DNA of 49,471 nucleotides from Saprospiraceae bacterium (GCA_020631235.1 JAHDHQ010000030.1:1-49471), one strand, 5' to 3'; shown: positions 20,992 through 30,814, numbered from the stretch's first letter. The notes: generated from the letters alone by a model not told the origin. Made by a program: numbers and translations.

Positions 20992-22004
20992 TGGATTTGG
21001 ATACTTGATTTTACCAGAGCATCTTGGGTTTTGATTGCTGCTTGTATATTTAGATTTTCAGGATTTATGCGTAGGACTCCATAGTTAATTTCGTATACGA
21101 TTTCGCCATGTCTATGTTTGTTTGCCTCAGGCCTTCGTTTACTCCAGCCATGTGTTAAGCTACTGGATGTAATCTCAGTAAGTTGTTTTCCTTTATGGTC
21201 CAATGTCGAGATTTCTCCAATATGCCTATCACCAGAAATAAAAATGGGTTGTTTAGTATTGTATGTTTTAATTAAGTCAAATAGTTTATCACGTTCCCTC
21301 GGAAAGTTTGCCCATTTTTCGAATCTATGTTCCTCAGGGATGACTTGGATGCCCGAAGCAAAAATATGCACGTCTGCCATAGAGGATTCTAGCTCTTCCT
21401 GTAGCCAATTCCATTGTTTTTCTCCTAGAATGGTTCCAGTAGAACGAGGCACTATTTCACCATCTTCGAAAGCATGTTCGTCTCTAAAATAACGAGCATC
21501 GAGCAGGAAGATTTTAATCTTGATACCTTTTTGTTCAATGTTGTAACTGGTATAGACTCCATTCCTAGTGCGACGCACATCATCTGCTGGAACATCTAGA
21601 AAGTCAAGCAAGGCTTGCTGATGTGTATCCTTAGCTCCCCATTCTTTGCCAATGTTATTTATACCATAATCATGATCGTCCCAAGTACCTATTATGTTTG
21701 TTTGCTGGCATAATGTGGCGTAGGCTGGTTGTGCTTTTTGCATAGCATACATAGCTCTTAGTTTATCTACGTCATCTGTATCTCCGTAGATATTATCCCC
21801 TAACCATACCCAAACATCCGGCTGTTCAGCGATGATTTCATCCCATAATGGCTGCTTTTTATCTTGATCATTACACGATCCAAAAGCAATAACAATGTCT
21901 TTAGATTCTGGCTTAGATAAAGGTAATACTGCTGTTTTTTTGAGCTTGGGAGTACAGTTAGTAAGGCTTAAGAAAAGAACTAGGAGTAGGCTTATGTGCT
22001 TCAT
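20988..22004 (-). CDS. PhoD-like metallophosphatase, lipoprotein
   Basis: 338 residues. The N-terminus MKHISLLLVLFLSLTNCTPK has a lipobox ending in Cys 17, so it is a membrane-anchored lipoprotein. Catalytic motifs of the PhoD/metallophosphatase family: AFGSCN, WVWLGDNIYGD, IIGTWDDHDYG, LDARYFRD, and the distal SGDRHIGEIS. PhoD hydrolyses phosphodiesters and monoesters with Ca and Fe. The N-terminal Fn3-like domain of long PhoD proteins is absent, so this is the short form. It stands alone. Confidence 0.88.
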   Translation of the reverse strand: MKHISLLLVLFLSLTNCTPKLKKTAVLPLSKPESKDIVIAFGSCNDQDKKQPLWDEIIAEQPDVWVWLGDNIYGDTDDVDKLRAMYAMQKAQPAYATLCQQTNIIGTWDDHDYGINNIGKEWGAKDTHQQALLDFLDVPADDVRRTRNGVYTSYNIEQKGIKIKIFLLDARYFRDEHAFEDGEIVPRSTGTILGEKQWNWLQEELESSMADVHIFASGIQVIPEEHRFEKWANFPRERDKLFDLIKTYNTKQPIFISGDRHIGEISTLDHKGKQLTEITSSSLTHGWSKRRPEANKHRHGEIVYEINYGVLRINPENLNIQAAIKTQDALVKSSIQIH

Positions 22005-22088
22005 GGAGAGAATAGCTGTTTTGTTAAGCTTAAGGTATAAATAAATGCTTGGATGCTAAAGGAAGTTGCTCCTAAAATAAAGGGTTGT

Positions 22089-22385
22089 TTATGACTTTGC
22101 TTGATTAATTTGTTGGACTAATTGCTGTTTAGTTTGCATTCCCGAAGTACGCCAAAGCATTTTCCCTTCTTTATATATTGTGAATGTAGGCACACCTTTA
22201 ATGTTTAGTTTTTGAGCAAGGCTTTGATTTTTGTCAATGTCGATTTTAATAATTCTCGCTTCATCTCCGACTTCTTTGGAAACTTCTTTTAGGATTGGAG
22301 CCATAGCTTTGCAGGGTCCACACCAAGTAGCATAGAAGTCGATGAGTAGTGGTTTTTTACCAGATATTAGTTCCTTAAAGCTCAT
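22089..22385 (-). CDS. Thioredoxin
   Basis: 98 residues from the ATG at 22385; the frame is open to 22412 but the longer form would overlap the upstream gene by 20 bases. Active site WCGPCK, Cys 22 and Cys 25, with FYAT before it, and the cis-Pro at [11 protein letters not shown] cytoplasmic disulfide reductase fold of standard length. It follows another thioredoxin-fold gene by 7 bases, so the two form an operon. Confidence 0.9.
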   Translation of the reverse strand: MSFKELISGKKPLLIDFYATWCGPCKAMAPILKEVSKEVGDEARIIKIDIDKNQSLAQKLNIKGVPTFTIYKEGKMLWRTSGMQTKQQLVQQINQAKS

Positions 22386-22392
22386 AATCATT

Positions 22393-22710
22393 TTATTTAT
22401 TGAGGTGATCAAATAACCATTGCTCGACTACCATAAGCGGTAAGGCTCCTTTAAGCCTAGCTACCTCATTTCCACGTATAAACAATAGAGTTGATGGATT
22501 GGTTGTGATGTTATATTTTTTAGTGCTTTTTGCATCAGAAAGAGTACTTACAAAGTTGACCTTTTCTTTATGTTTTCTAACTAGGTCAATGAGAGTTTTT
22601 TCCATCCAAAAGCAAGGTCCACATCCTTGGGTGGAGAACTGGACGAGTACAGGTTTGGTGTAGGATTGTTGGATGACTTCTTTCTGGAAGTCGAAGGATT
22701 GGGTAGCCAT
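22393..22710 (-). CDS. Thioredoxin-like protein with atypical QGCGPC active site
   Basis: 105 residues. Thioredoxin fold with CGPC (Cys 30 and 33), but the usual Trp before it is Gly ([13 protein letters not shown]) and the residue after it is Phe. The cis-Pro is in [14 protein letters not shown]. The altered active site suggests a specialised reductase or a partner for the adjacent thioredoxin. No signal peptide. It lies upstream of and adjacent to the thioredoxin gene on the same strand. Confidence 0.8.
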   Translation of the reverse strand: MATQSFDFQKEVIQQSYTKPVLVQFSTQGCGPCFWMEKTLIDLVRKHKEKVNFVSTLSDAKSTKKYNITTNPSTLLFIRGNEVARLKGALPLMVVEQWLFDHLNK

Positions 22711-22737
22711 ATGTGGACTTTGTTTTTGTATTTTTTG

Positions 22738-23649
22738 CTAATTCATCCGATATTTTTCTCTGTAGGCTGAAGGACTGAGACCTTCTCGTTTCTTAAATAA
22801 TCGAGAAAAATATTGGGGGTAATCAAAGCCAAGATTATAAGCTACTTCTGCTATGCTTTTAGTTGGATTTAGCAACATGTTTTTTGCTTTATCAATCAGA
22901 AATAGCTGTAAGTGTTCACGTGTAGTTTTACCCGTGGATTTTTTTAAGGTATCGCTAAGGTAACGTTGCGAAACAGATAAACTTTGTGCCATTTCTTCAA
23001 TGCTCGGAATCCCTTTTTGGGCCAGCTGATTTGACTCGAAATAGCTGTCTAAATGGAGCATAAATTGTTCTAATAAATTATGAGAGATACTCTGTCTATG
23101 CAGAAACTGCCTTTCGTAAAACCGATTTGCATAGGTTAAAAGTGTATCTAGCAGACCTATGATGATGGCTTTGCTAAATTTATCTTGGTTATTATGATAT
23201 TCATTATGGATTTGCGCAACGATAATCTCCATTTGTTCTTCTTCCTTAGGAGAGAGATGTAAAGCCTCATTAACGGTATATGAGAAAAAGCTGTATTTTT
23301 TAATCTGAAGGGCAAGTGAAGTTCCAATCAGAAAATCTTCATGAAAATTTATAGAAAACCCTTTTTGTTCAAAGACGACATCACTGTTCCACTGAAGGAT
23401 TTGTCTTGGAGCAATAAAAATTAAGGCGCCATTATTAAAGTCATAGGCCGTTCTCCCGTAATTTATGTTTCCCTTGATGATTTTTTTAAGACTTATAGAA
23501 TAGCAATTGTTGCTGATTGGAGGTGAACTAGGTCTAGGGCAGGGGAGAAATTCATTTCCTTTGGCCCATAAAACGCTGAACATAGGATGTTCAGGTTTGG
23601 GCAATTGCATGTACTCAAAATAATCGCTGAGTGTTTTGAAATGTTTCAT
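22738..23649 (-). CDS. AraC family transcriptional regulator
   Basis: About 303 residues from the ATG at 23649 (MKHFKTLSDYFEYMQLP); the frame is open to 23703. The N-terminal cupin-like sensor covers residues 1-160. The C-terminal double helix-turn-helix has SIEEMAQSLSVSQRYLSDTL and SIAEVAYNLGFDYPQYFSRL, then LSPSAYREKYRMN at the end. The ligand is unknown. It lies 27 bases downstream of nothing on its strand but directly upstream of the thioredoxin pair, which it may control. Confidence 0.88.
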   Translation of the reverse strand: MKHFKTLSDYFEYMQLPKPEHPMFSVLWAKGNEFLPCPRPSSPPISNNCYSISLKKIIKGNINYGRTAYDFNNGALIFIAPRQILQWNSDVVFEQKGFSINFHEDFLIGTSLALQIKKYSFFSYTVNEALHLSPKEEEQMEIIVAQIHNEYHNNQDKFSKAIIIGLLDTLLTYANRFYERQFLHRQSISHNLLEQFMLHLDSYFESNQLAQKGIPSIEEMAQSLSVSQRYLSDTLKKSTGKTTREHLQLFLIDKAKNMLLNPTKSIAEVAYNLGFDYPQYFSRLFKKREGLSPSAYREKYRMN

Positions 23650-23781
23650 AATCAATCTTAATATTTTGTATCCATCATTAAATTGTATAATAAAATTATA
23701 CACGGACGGTCATACACAAGTAAACAACATGTACGATTTTGTGCATATTTTGGTAAACTCACAAGAGACTTATTTGGAGTT

Positions 23782-24153
23782 TTACCAAGAAGCATAACCC
23801 TCAGAAAGATTGTATAGTGATCTAAACCCAGCTTTATGCATTTTGCGACACGCCATTCGACTCCTTTGTCCCGAAACACAATAAACAATATAGGTTTTTT
23901 TAGGATCCAAGGTGTTTATTGCTTCATTGAATCCAGGGCTCATTACGTTTATGTGGATTGATCCGGGAATAGAACCTCTAGATACTTCCTTGGTTGTGCG
24001 TACGTCAATAAGACTTATATTATCTTTTTCATTCATGATGCGTTTTGCATCTTTTGTACTGATATTCTCAAAACTTCCTTCTGGTTCAGATCTGCTGGAC
24101 AAATAGGAATAGGCAATAAAAATCAGTCCTAAAATGACTAGAAAGTACAACAT
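23782..24153 (-). CDS. Rhodanese-like protein, membrane-anchored
   Basis: 123 residues. The first 20 form a membrane anchor (MLYFLVILGLIFIAYSYLSS). The rhodanese fold follows: ISLIDVRTTKEVSRGSIPGS and the active-site loop YCVSGQRSRM with Cys 92, then LSEGYASW. It is a single-domain sulfurtransferase. The active site faces the periplasm or cytoplasm depending on anchor orientation. It lies upstream of the AraC gene on the same strand with a 132-base gap. Confidence 0.85.
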   Translation of the reverse strand: MLYFLVILGLIFIAYSYLSSRSEPEGSFENISTKDAKRIMNEKDNISLIDVRTTKEVSRGSIPGSIHINVMSPGFNEAINTLDPKKTYIVYCVSGQRSRMACRKMHKAGFRSLYNLSEGYASW

Positions 24154-24302
24154 GATAATGTGGCTTTAAAATAGATCAAAGTAAATATAGAATACTTCTA
24201 ACATAATTAAAATGACTAAAATACCATTCTGTTGCAACGTTTTATATCTTGTTTAGGTAAGTAATCATAGGCGCCGATATGTGAACAAATAAAATTAGAA
24301 TC

Positions 24303-27014
24303 ATGCAAACGAACAATATATTATACTTACTCATCCTCTTACTCTCTTTTTCAGCGTGTCGAAAAGATAGTCATCAAGTTTTTGAAAACGAAGAAAATCT
24401 TACTGGAGAAGTATTTAGACAAAGCAATGTTTCGGGTATTGTTATCAATACTGAGGGACAAGCCATCGAAGGCGCAAAAGTTACTTTGGGCGATCAACAA
24501 ACTACCACAAATGATGAAGGTGTATTTAACTTTTTTGATGCAGCTGTATCAAGTAAGGGAAGCCTGGTAGAAGTGGAGAAATTAAATTATTTTTCGAGCT
24601 ATAGATTTGTGTACAATGAGCCTGGTATTGCCAGTTATATGGATATCAAAATGGTCCCGAAAAAAGAAGTGGCTCGATATGATAATGATGAAGGGAAAAT
24701 ATTGGGATTTGATCAAAAAGCTTTTTTACAATTTTTACCCAATACGATAGCTTACACAGACGGATCGGCTTATACTGGACAAGTAGTTGTATACGCACAT
24801 CATTTTGATCCAACAAATGATGAAACAATACAAACAATGCCGGGAGATTTGCGGGCGATAAATGCTGAAGAATCAGAAAGACAGCTGGGTACTTTTGGCA
24901 TGTTTGCTGTCGAACTTGAGACTCCTGCTGGAATACCGTTACAAATTGCTCCCACATCAAAAGTAAATATGAGTTTTTTGGTTGGCGAGTCATTCATGCC
25001 CTTATTACAAAATGAATGGACACCCATGTGGCATTTTGATAAACTGACTGGATTTTGGAAAGAAGAAGGACAAGCATATTTAGATGGAGATATATTAAGT
25101 GCGCAGGTAGGTCATTTTTCTTTTTGGAATTGTGATATTGATTTTCCAGTTGCTGAGATTAAAGGCAGAGTGGTTAATGATGAAGGAATCCCCGTAGCAA
25201 ATAAACGCATAAGCATAAAGGTGAGTGAAACATTGCTTAGCGGTACAGGCTATACTAACAATCAAGGAGTGTTTGAAGGGAAAGTGCCAGCGAACGTCCC
25301 TTTGAGCTTGCACATAGAAGAGTGTGATGAAGAAGTTGTTATGGAAGATCTAGGATCTCTAGCTGAAGGCTTCACTGATTTAGGCGATGTACTTAAACCT
25401 TCTGGAATTAAAGAAAGAAGTATAAGTGGAAAAATGCTTGGATGTATGAAGCAAGGATTGGAGGATGCCTATGGACTCTTAAAAATAGGGAGTCGTGTAG
25501 AGTTACTTTTGCCCAATGCTGATGGAAGTTTTAACCACGTTTATTCGATATGTGATGAATCATCTGTAAGCTTGAGTCTTTTCGATCCGATTAATAACCA
25601 GTATAGAGAAGCGCTGGATATCCCTATTGAAATACCACATACGGAATTGTCCGAAATAGATATTTGTAGTGAACTAGTGGAATTTGTTAGATATAGCTTC
25701 AATAACGGCTTTGATAATATAATCGTTGATGCAGAAGTAGTCATTGTTGATGAAAAGTATCTATATATCCATGCCGAGAATGAATCTATTGATCAAATGA
25801 TAACAGTCTTATTTAAATTAGATGAGAGTGGCAATAATAGAGAATGGATGCATGTCAAAGGTATCAATGAGAATGGCGAACCAAAATATGATGAATCAAT
25901 TGATATCGTTTTTATGCTTGAAAATTCAGGTGGTTTTTGGGGGCAAGGAGATACAATAGAAGGTTCTTTTAATACCGGCGATCCAGGTTCAGTATTTGGA
26001 TGGGTTTCTGGCGAATTCACATTTAAAATAGATCAAGTGGTTCAATCAGGAACCATAAGTGGAAACGTTTGGAATGATATCGATGAAGATGGTATCAGAG
26101 ATGATGATGAATTGCCTATTAGTGGAATTCAAATGTTTGTTAATGATTTTTCTGGAGGGAGCCCTATGCTATATTTCAACGAAGTAATTAATGGACAAAG
26201 TGGGGATGATGGATATTATGAGTGGACAGGTCTAAAGCCAGGAAATAGTTATGAAATTACCAGATTCAATAATAGTTTTTATGATATAACCCAAGCTGGT
26301 CAAGGTAATGACCCTACAAAAGATTGTGATTTTTATGAAGGAGACGATAATCAATATAGCACAGGACTCTTTTTTATAAATGATGGAGATCACATTGAAC
26401 ACATTGATTTAGGACTTATTGTAGAAAATACAAATTGCAATTACACTGTTCAAAATTGTTCGCCAGATGCCGAGCTTACTTTCAATGTAAACGGTGGAGT
26501 ATCTCCATTCACAGTTAATTTATCGAATGGGGAAGAATTATCAGGCGACCCAGTAATTTTTAAGAATCTAGAGAATGGAAGTTATCAGTATACAATTAAG
26601 GATGCGACAGGTGTTTTGTTATGCGAAGATATTGCTCTAGTCAATAATAATAGAAATACCATTAGAGGAAATGTTTGGCAAGATATCGAGGGAGGTACAC
26701 CTGATGTGTGGGATCCGGCTATAGAATTTACTGGAACTACACCTTTTGAAATAGAAATTGCTGATCTAGATGGTACACCTGTAGATACTTTTAGTACATA
26801 CTGGGATACCAATTATTACCAGTTTGATGAAGGTCCTGAAGGAACCTACCGTTTAAGACCTTTATTATCGGACAATTACGAATTAGTACTTAAGGACGTA
26901 GGTGATGATGATTTTGACAGCGATATTGACCCTATATCAGGATATTCTGAGCCATTTACATTTGATAGCTGCGATGGAGAAATATTTATAGGAATCGGCA
27001 TCAAAGAGAAATAA
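24303..27014 (+). CDS. Large lipoprotein with carboxypeptidase-regulatory and SdrD-like domains
   Basis: 903 residues. Signal with lipobox ending LLSFSAC (Cys 19). A carboxypeptidase-regulatory-like beta domain begins near residue 45 (VSGIVINTEGQAIEGAKVTL), and a second near residue 290 (IKGRVVNDEGIPVANKRISI). Near residue 577 an SdrD B-like domain begins (GTISGNVWNDIDEDGIRDDD with typical Ca-binding Asp). A SprB-like piece follows near 715 (SPFTVNLSNGEELSG) and a further ISGNVW-type repeat (IRGNVWQDIEGG) near 785. It is a surface lipoprotein of unknown binding role. The sigma factor gene starts 4 bases after its stop, so it is the first gene of that operon. Confidence 0.8.
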   Translation: MQTNNILYLLILLLSFSACRKDSHQVFENEENLTGEVFRQSNVSGIVINTEGQAIEGAKVTLGDQQTTTNDEGVFNFFDAAVSSKGSLVEVEKLNYFSSYRFVYNEPGIASYMDIKMVPKKEVARYDNDEGKILGFDQKAFLQFLPNTIAYTDGSAYTGQVVVYAHHFDPTNDETIQTMPGDLRAINAEESERQLGTFGMFAVELETPAGIPLQIAPTSKVNMSFLVGESFMPLLQNEWTPMWHFDKLTGFWKEEGQAYLDGDILSAQVGHFSFWNCDIDFPVAEIKGRVVNDEGIPVANKRISIKVSETLLSGTGYTNNQGVFEGKVPANVPLSLHIEECDEEVVMEDLGSLAEGFTDLGDVLKPSGIKERSISGKMLGCMKQGLEDAYGLLKIGSRVELLLPNADGSFNHVYSICDESSVSLSLFDPINNQYREALDIPIEIPHTELSEIDICSELVEFVRYSFNNGFDNIIVDAEVVIVDEKYLYIHAENESIDQMITVLFKLDESGNNREWMHVKGINENGEPKYDESIDIVFMLENSGGFWGQGDTIEGSFNTGDPGSVFGWVSGEFTFKIDQVVQSGTISGNVWNDIDEDGIRDDDELPISGIQMFVNDFSGGSPMLYFNEVINGQSGDDGYYEWTGLKPGNSYEITRFNNSFYDITQAGQGNDPTKDCDFYEGDDNQYSTGLFFINDGDHIEHIDLGLIVENTNCNYTVQNCSPDAELTFNVNGGVSPFTVNLSNGEELSGDPVIFKNLENGSYQYTIKDATGVLLCEDIALVNNNRNTIRGNVWQDIEGGTPDVWDPAIEFTGTTPFEIEIADLDGTPVDTFSTYWDTNYYQFDEGPEGTYRLRPLLSDNYELVLKDVGDDDFDSDIDPISGYSEPFTFDSCDGEIFIGIGIKEK

Positions 27015-27018
27015 GATT

Positions 27019-27585
27019 TTGGCAAAAAAATATAACATACAAGAGATTGTTCAGGGTTGTTGTAAACAGCAAGCTAAGTACCAACGTGCCTTCGTTGACC
27101 AGTACTCCGATCTCTTGTATGCTATTTGTATACGCTACATGAAGGATCGATCCATAGCCAAGGATCTATTACAAGAATGTCTAATGAGAATCCTTAAAAA
27201 CATAGCAAAATTTGACACTGATTTAGGGAGTTTTGAAGCTTGGATTTCGACCATTACTATCCGACAATGTCTGAAAAAAATCGATAAAAAAAAGATTCAT
27301 GTCATCCCCTTAGAACATAGTCACTCTTCCGATTACAGTTTTAATCCGAGTGTTTTAGACAAAATAAATACCCAAGTACTTATCGACATCATAAACACCT
27401 TACCCGATGGTTACAGAGAAGTATTTAATATGGCTGTAATCGATGGTTTTTCTCACGAAGAAATTGGACGTCAAATGGGAATTAAAGAAGCTTCTTCCCG
27501 CTCAAGGTTATCTAGAGCAAAAGCAATGCTGCGCGAAAAAATTACTGAATTACAAAATCAAGAGTCATGGGTAAACACAGCCTAG
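27019..27585 (+). CDS. ECF RNA polymerase sigma factor (TTG start)
   Basis: 188 residues. Region 2 carries FVDQYSDLLYAICIRYMKD and AKDLLQECLMRILKNIAKF with FEAWISTITIRQCLKK; region 4 carries LPDGYREVFNMAVIDGFSHE with EEIGRQMGIKEASSRSRLSR as the -35 binding helix. The start is TTG at 27019 (MAKKYNIQEIV); no in-frame ATG lies near. It is 4 bases after the lipoprotein stop and overlaps the next gene by 19 bases, so the three are coupled. The regulon is unknown. The downstream protein is the probable partner. Confidence 0.9.
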   Translation: MAKKYNIQEIVQGCCKQQAKYQRAFVDQYSDLLYAICIRYMKDRSIAKDLLQECLMRILKNIAKFDTDLGSFEAWISTITIRQCLKKIDKKKIHVIPLEHSHSSDYSFNPSVLDKINTQVLIDIINTLPDGYREVFNMAVIDGFSHEEIGRQMGIKEASSRSRLSRAKAMLREKITELQNQESWVNTA

Positions 27586-28958
27586 AAGAATATTTAAAAG
27601 GGAGAATACGAGGACATCGTGAACCCATCAATACAGACGATTTGTGGAGTGCCCTCGACCTTGAACCCAAAAAGAAAAAACCTTGGTGGATTCTAGCAGC
27701 CATCGTTTTGCTTATGGCGACCTGTATAGGTCTACAAACATTGCCGCAAAAAGAACAAACATTCAGTCACACTGAAAAAGAAAATAAGCTGGATAAGGAT
27801 ACAAATGAGACAAACAACATTGAACAAAAAAATCCAAGACAAAAAACAGATGCAAAAGCAAGTAAAGATACCAATAAGGAGGACGCAGATCATTTGATGG
27901 CAGCTGATCAAACTAGCATAATAAACCATACAAAAACTAAAAAATCGAAGCGTATTCTGGAAAGCGCACAAGCATCAAGCCCATTTCCACAAGATGAGAT
28001 AGAGAGGCTTGTTTACACATCTACCGCTTCTGAAAAGACCACCCAAAATGCAACAATGGCTTTATCTGAAGAACCCGATATTCCATTGAGTAAAAAAGCT
28101 TTTCAGGCTCCATATAATCAACTAAAAGAAAACTTAGACATAACTAAACTTCCAACTATTTGGAAAGGCCTACATTGGAAGACCCGTGTTTTAGATATTG
28201 AGCAGACACCTGCCATCACCAGCCGATCAGATCAGCAAGCATGGACACTAAACCCTGGGGCTATCACAGCTTATACTGGTTTTTATTGGGTAGACCGAAC
28301 TTTAAGCTTAGCCAGCGATACATTGGGCGAATATCTTGATTTGAGAAATATGACGGAGACAAGCTTGGAATCATGGATGCTAGGAGGGCAAATACAATAC
28401 ATGGTAAATCCAAATTGGTACTTAAAATGTGGCTTAGAATATCAATCTATAAACGAACGATTTAATGTGCAAATAACGAATGATTCTACCTTTTTCAAAG
28501 AAGATGAGCCGATTGTTTTGCTGGTGGAAGCATCAGGAGACACCATAGTGGAAGACATAGGTTTAGCCGAATTCCAAAGTAGCCGAACCGAAATTTGGGA
28601 ACATTATAATTATCATCGATTGATTAATATTCCAGTAAGCATCGGCTATGCGAAACAGAAGGAAGATTGGTCCTTTTTTGTGGAAGCGATTCCATTACTC
28701 AGTTTGTATAGGGGTTTTAATGGAAAAATGTTGAATATGGAAGGCGATAATGTGATCGATAATCCTGCGTATTTTGAAAACAAAGTAGGATTAGGGATAA
28801 GGTTTAATGCAGGAGTGAATTATCATTGGAAAGACTGGAATTTTTATCTGGCGCCCTCAGCACAACAATACTTATTCTCGGTCGCAAAAGATGGTTTTAA
28901 TATCCAGCAAAATTATCGGATGCTTGGTGGAAATATTGGTGTTCGACGCCTGTTTTGA
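27567..28958 (+). CDS. Membrane-anchored protein with beta-barrel-like C-terminal domain, probable anti-sigma partner
   Basis: 463 residues. The N-terminus (MGKHSLEEYLKGRIRGHREP) is a short cytoplasmic stretch, followed by a single membrane segment (WWILAAIVLLMATCIGL, about residues 40-56), a low-complexity charged linker to about 150, and a C-terminal half rich in alternating aromatic strands (TAYTGFYWVDRTLSLAS, MLGGQIQYMVNPNWYLKCGL, KEDWSFFVEAIPLLSLYRGF, NFYLAPSAQQYLF). That half looks like an outer-membrane barrel or a periplasmic beta domain. The 19-base overlap with the sigma gene suggests it is the anti-sigma or signal-transducing partner. Topology is inferred. Confidence 0.7.
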   Translation: MGKHSLEEYLKGRIRGHREPINTDDLWSALDLEPKKKKPWWILAAIVLLMATCIGLQTLPQKEQTFSHTEKENKLDKDTNETNNIEQKNPRQKTDAKASKDTNKEDADHLMAADQTSIINHTKTKKSKRILESAQASSPFPQDEIERLVYTSTASEKTTQNATMALSEEPDIPLSKKAFQAPYNQLKENLDITKLPTIWKGLHWKTRVLDIEQTPAITSRSDQQAWTLNPGAITAYTGFYWVDRTLSLASDTLGEYLDLRNMTETSLESWMLGGQIQYMVNPNWYLKCGLEYQSINERFNVQITNDSTFFKEDEPIVLLVEASGDTIVEDIGLAEFQSSRTEIWEHYNYHRLINIPVSIGYAKQKEDWSFFVEAIPLLSLYRGFNGKMLNMEGDNVIDNPAYFENKVGLGIRFNAGVNYHWKDWNFYLAPSAQQYLFSVAKDGFNIQQNYRMLGGNIGVRRLF

Positions 28959-29000
28959 TAAAGAAAGATATTGAACAATCGAATGCCTTAACTTTGCGAA

Positions 29001-29687
29001 ATGAAAGTTAATAAGCAAAATGCAGCGCATTACTTATGGGGAGAAATCAACCAATCTTGGAAGTTTCTATCAGATGAAAACATGAATGTCCATTTGGAAA
29101 TCATAGAGCCTGCTTCCGGTGAGGTCTTGCATTTTCACAAACAAGCTTCGCAGTTCTTCTATGTGATTGAAGGTAAAGCAAACTTTGTTTTAGAAGATCA
29201 AAGTTTTCTATTGAATGAAGAAGAAGGGATAAAGGTGGAGCCTAATCAAGCACATTTAATAAAAAACACATCCGACAAACCATTAAAATTTTTAGTCGTT
29301 ACGAGTCCATATAGTACTTTAGATAGGTTCAATGTCGGAGAAGATAAACCTGTAAATGACCATTTAAATAATAGAAAGTTTAAGGCATTAGCTAATAGTC
29401 CACTGGGCGAAGTTTCCTCAGAAACGATTTTTCATTATCGCCAAAAAGAGCATACAATCTGGGCTACTTACGAGGGTGGAGAAATACAATTTGGCACATT
29501 AAGCGGCATACGAGAGGGTAATAGTATGCATTTTCGATACCAGCATTTAAACCTACAAAATGAATGGAAGAGTGGTCAATGCAGCTCCAAAATCAGTATT
29601 GAGCATGGTAAAATAAGATTAGATGAAACTTGGGAATGGTTAGATGGCGATAGGGGTGTAGGGACATCTGTGTTGGTATCTCTGTAA
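29001..29687 (+). CDS. Cupin protein with C-terminal lipocalin-like domain
   Basis: 228 residues. An N-terminal cupin spans about residues 1-112: EVLHFHKQASQFFYVIEGKA has the HxH and Glu metal pattern, and IKVEPNQAHLIKN completes the second motif. The C-terminal half (SSETIFHYRQKEHTIWATYE, then MHFRYQHLNLQNEWKSGQC and DETWEWLDGDRGVGTS) matches a small stand-alone family often annotated as n-acetylglutamate synthase-like, for which I know no proven activity. This is thus a two-domain fusion. It lies 42 bases downstream of the barrel protein and may be its own unit. Confidence 0.75.
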   Translation: MKVNKQNAAHYLWGEINQSWKFLSDENMNVHLEIIEPASGEVLHFHKQASQFFYVIEGKANFVLEDQSFLLNEEEGIKVEPNQAHLIKNTSDKPLKFLVVTSPYSTLDRFNVGEDKPVNDHLNNRKFKALANSPLGEVSSETIFHYRQKEHTIWATYEGGEIQFGTLSGIREGNSMHFRYQHLNLQNEWKSGQCSSKISIEHGKIRLDETWEWLDGDRGVGTSVLVSL

Positions 29688-29706
29688 AGCTAATAACTTA
29701 TGGTAT

Positions 29707-30810
29707 TTATGAACTGAGGTTAATGTCCATTTGCTGAATATAATATTGAGGTCGAGCTAGCGCATCATCCAATGATTTGGCATCATCCATGATTTGGTAA
29801 ACACGGCTTATGCCGTGCATCGAATACTCTTTTTGATCTAAGGTGCTGGAACCTACAACTGCTAAAAGTGGTTTTTTAAGTTCTTGACAATATCGGCTAA
29901 TATTCCCGATGACCTTTCCTCCGAAAGAACTATGATCGAGCATCCCTTCACCGGTGATAATCACATCAGCTGATTCGATTTGATCCTTTAAGCCTATTCT
30001 TTCAGCAATAAATTCAAAACCACTTTGCAGGCTTAAGTTATTTAGCAAACCTGCTAAGCCGGCAACTACTCCTCCTGCTGCTCCTCCGCCGGTATAATCT
30101 TGTATGTTAATGCCTCGCTTTTTTTCTATCAGTTTTGCAACCAGCTGCATGCTTTGATCTAATTGCAAAATTTGTGACGGACTTGCTCCTTTTTGTTTAG
30201 CAAAAGTATGGGCTGCTCCATGTGGACCATATAGTGGATTATCAACATCAAATAAAAGAGTAAAAGAAACCGCAGGGCTGACTTTAGGCCATAAAATATC
30301 TTTAATTAAATGAAGATTTCCCCCACAGGGCTCTAGTGCGTTTCCATCTTTGTCGATAAAATTAAATCCCAGCACATGCGCAATGCCTAAACCCATGTCA
30401 TTAGAACAACTTCCACCAAGGGACATAATGATTTTCTCGTGTCCATTTTCCAAAGCATGCTTGATGAGCATCCCTGTACCTCGAGTGGATGCTTTTAACA
30501 CATTTAATTCATTTTTTGATAAATGTATAATGCCGGAGGCTTTAGTAAGTTCGATAAAGGCTGTCGATCCATCAGAAATGTACTCAGCAATGATGGGTCG
30601 ACCTAATGGGTCAATGGTTTCAATGAGCAAAGAATTATAATCATTCATACGTTTTATAACTTCTAGAGTGCCATCTCCGCCATCTGCTAATGGTTGCATG
30701 CTGATCTGTAGATTCGGATCTTTAGCAAGTAAATTATTGGCAATGGAGTCACAAAGTGCTTGACTATTTAAGGATCCTTTAAACTTATCTGGAGCTATTA
30801 ATACCTTCAT
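29707..30810 (-). CDS. Glycerate kinase (GarK/GlxK family)
   Basis: 367 residues, standard length. Phosphorylates D-glycerate, usually at position 2, feeding glycolysis. Family motifs: MKVLIAPDKFKGSLNSQ at the N-terminus, QPLADGGDGTLEV, MSLGGSCSNDMGLGIAHVLG, GGGAAGGVVAGLAGLL, and ITGEGMLDHSSFGGKV. It is the last gene of the minus-strand operon, 4 bases after the ROK gene. In this setting it would take the glycerate released by the GH63 enzyme. Confidence 0.93.
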   Translation of the reverse strand: MKVLIAPDKFKGSLNSQALCDSIANNLLAKDPNLQISMQPLADGGDGTLEVIKRMNDYNSLLIETIDPLGRPIIAEYISDGSTAFIELTKASGIIHLSKNELNVLKASTRGTGMLIKHALENGHEKIIMSLGGSCSNDMGLGIAHVLGFNFIDKDGNALEPCGGNLHLIKDILWPKVSPAVSFTLLFDVDNPLYGPHGAAHTFAKQKGASPSQILQLDQSMQLVAKLIEKKRGINIQDYTGGGAAGGVVAGLAGLLNNLSLQSGFEFIAERIGLKDQIESADVIITGEGMLDHSSFGGKVIGNISRYCQELKKPLLAVVGSSTLDQKEYSMHGISRVYQIMDDAKSLDDALARPQYYIQQMDINLSS

Positions 30811-30814
30811 ATGA

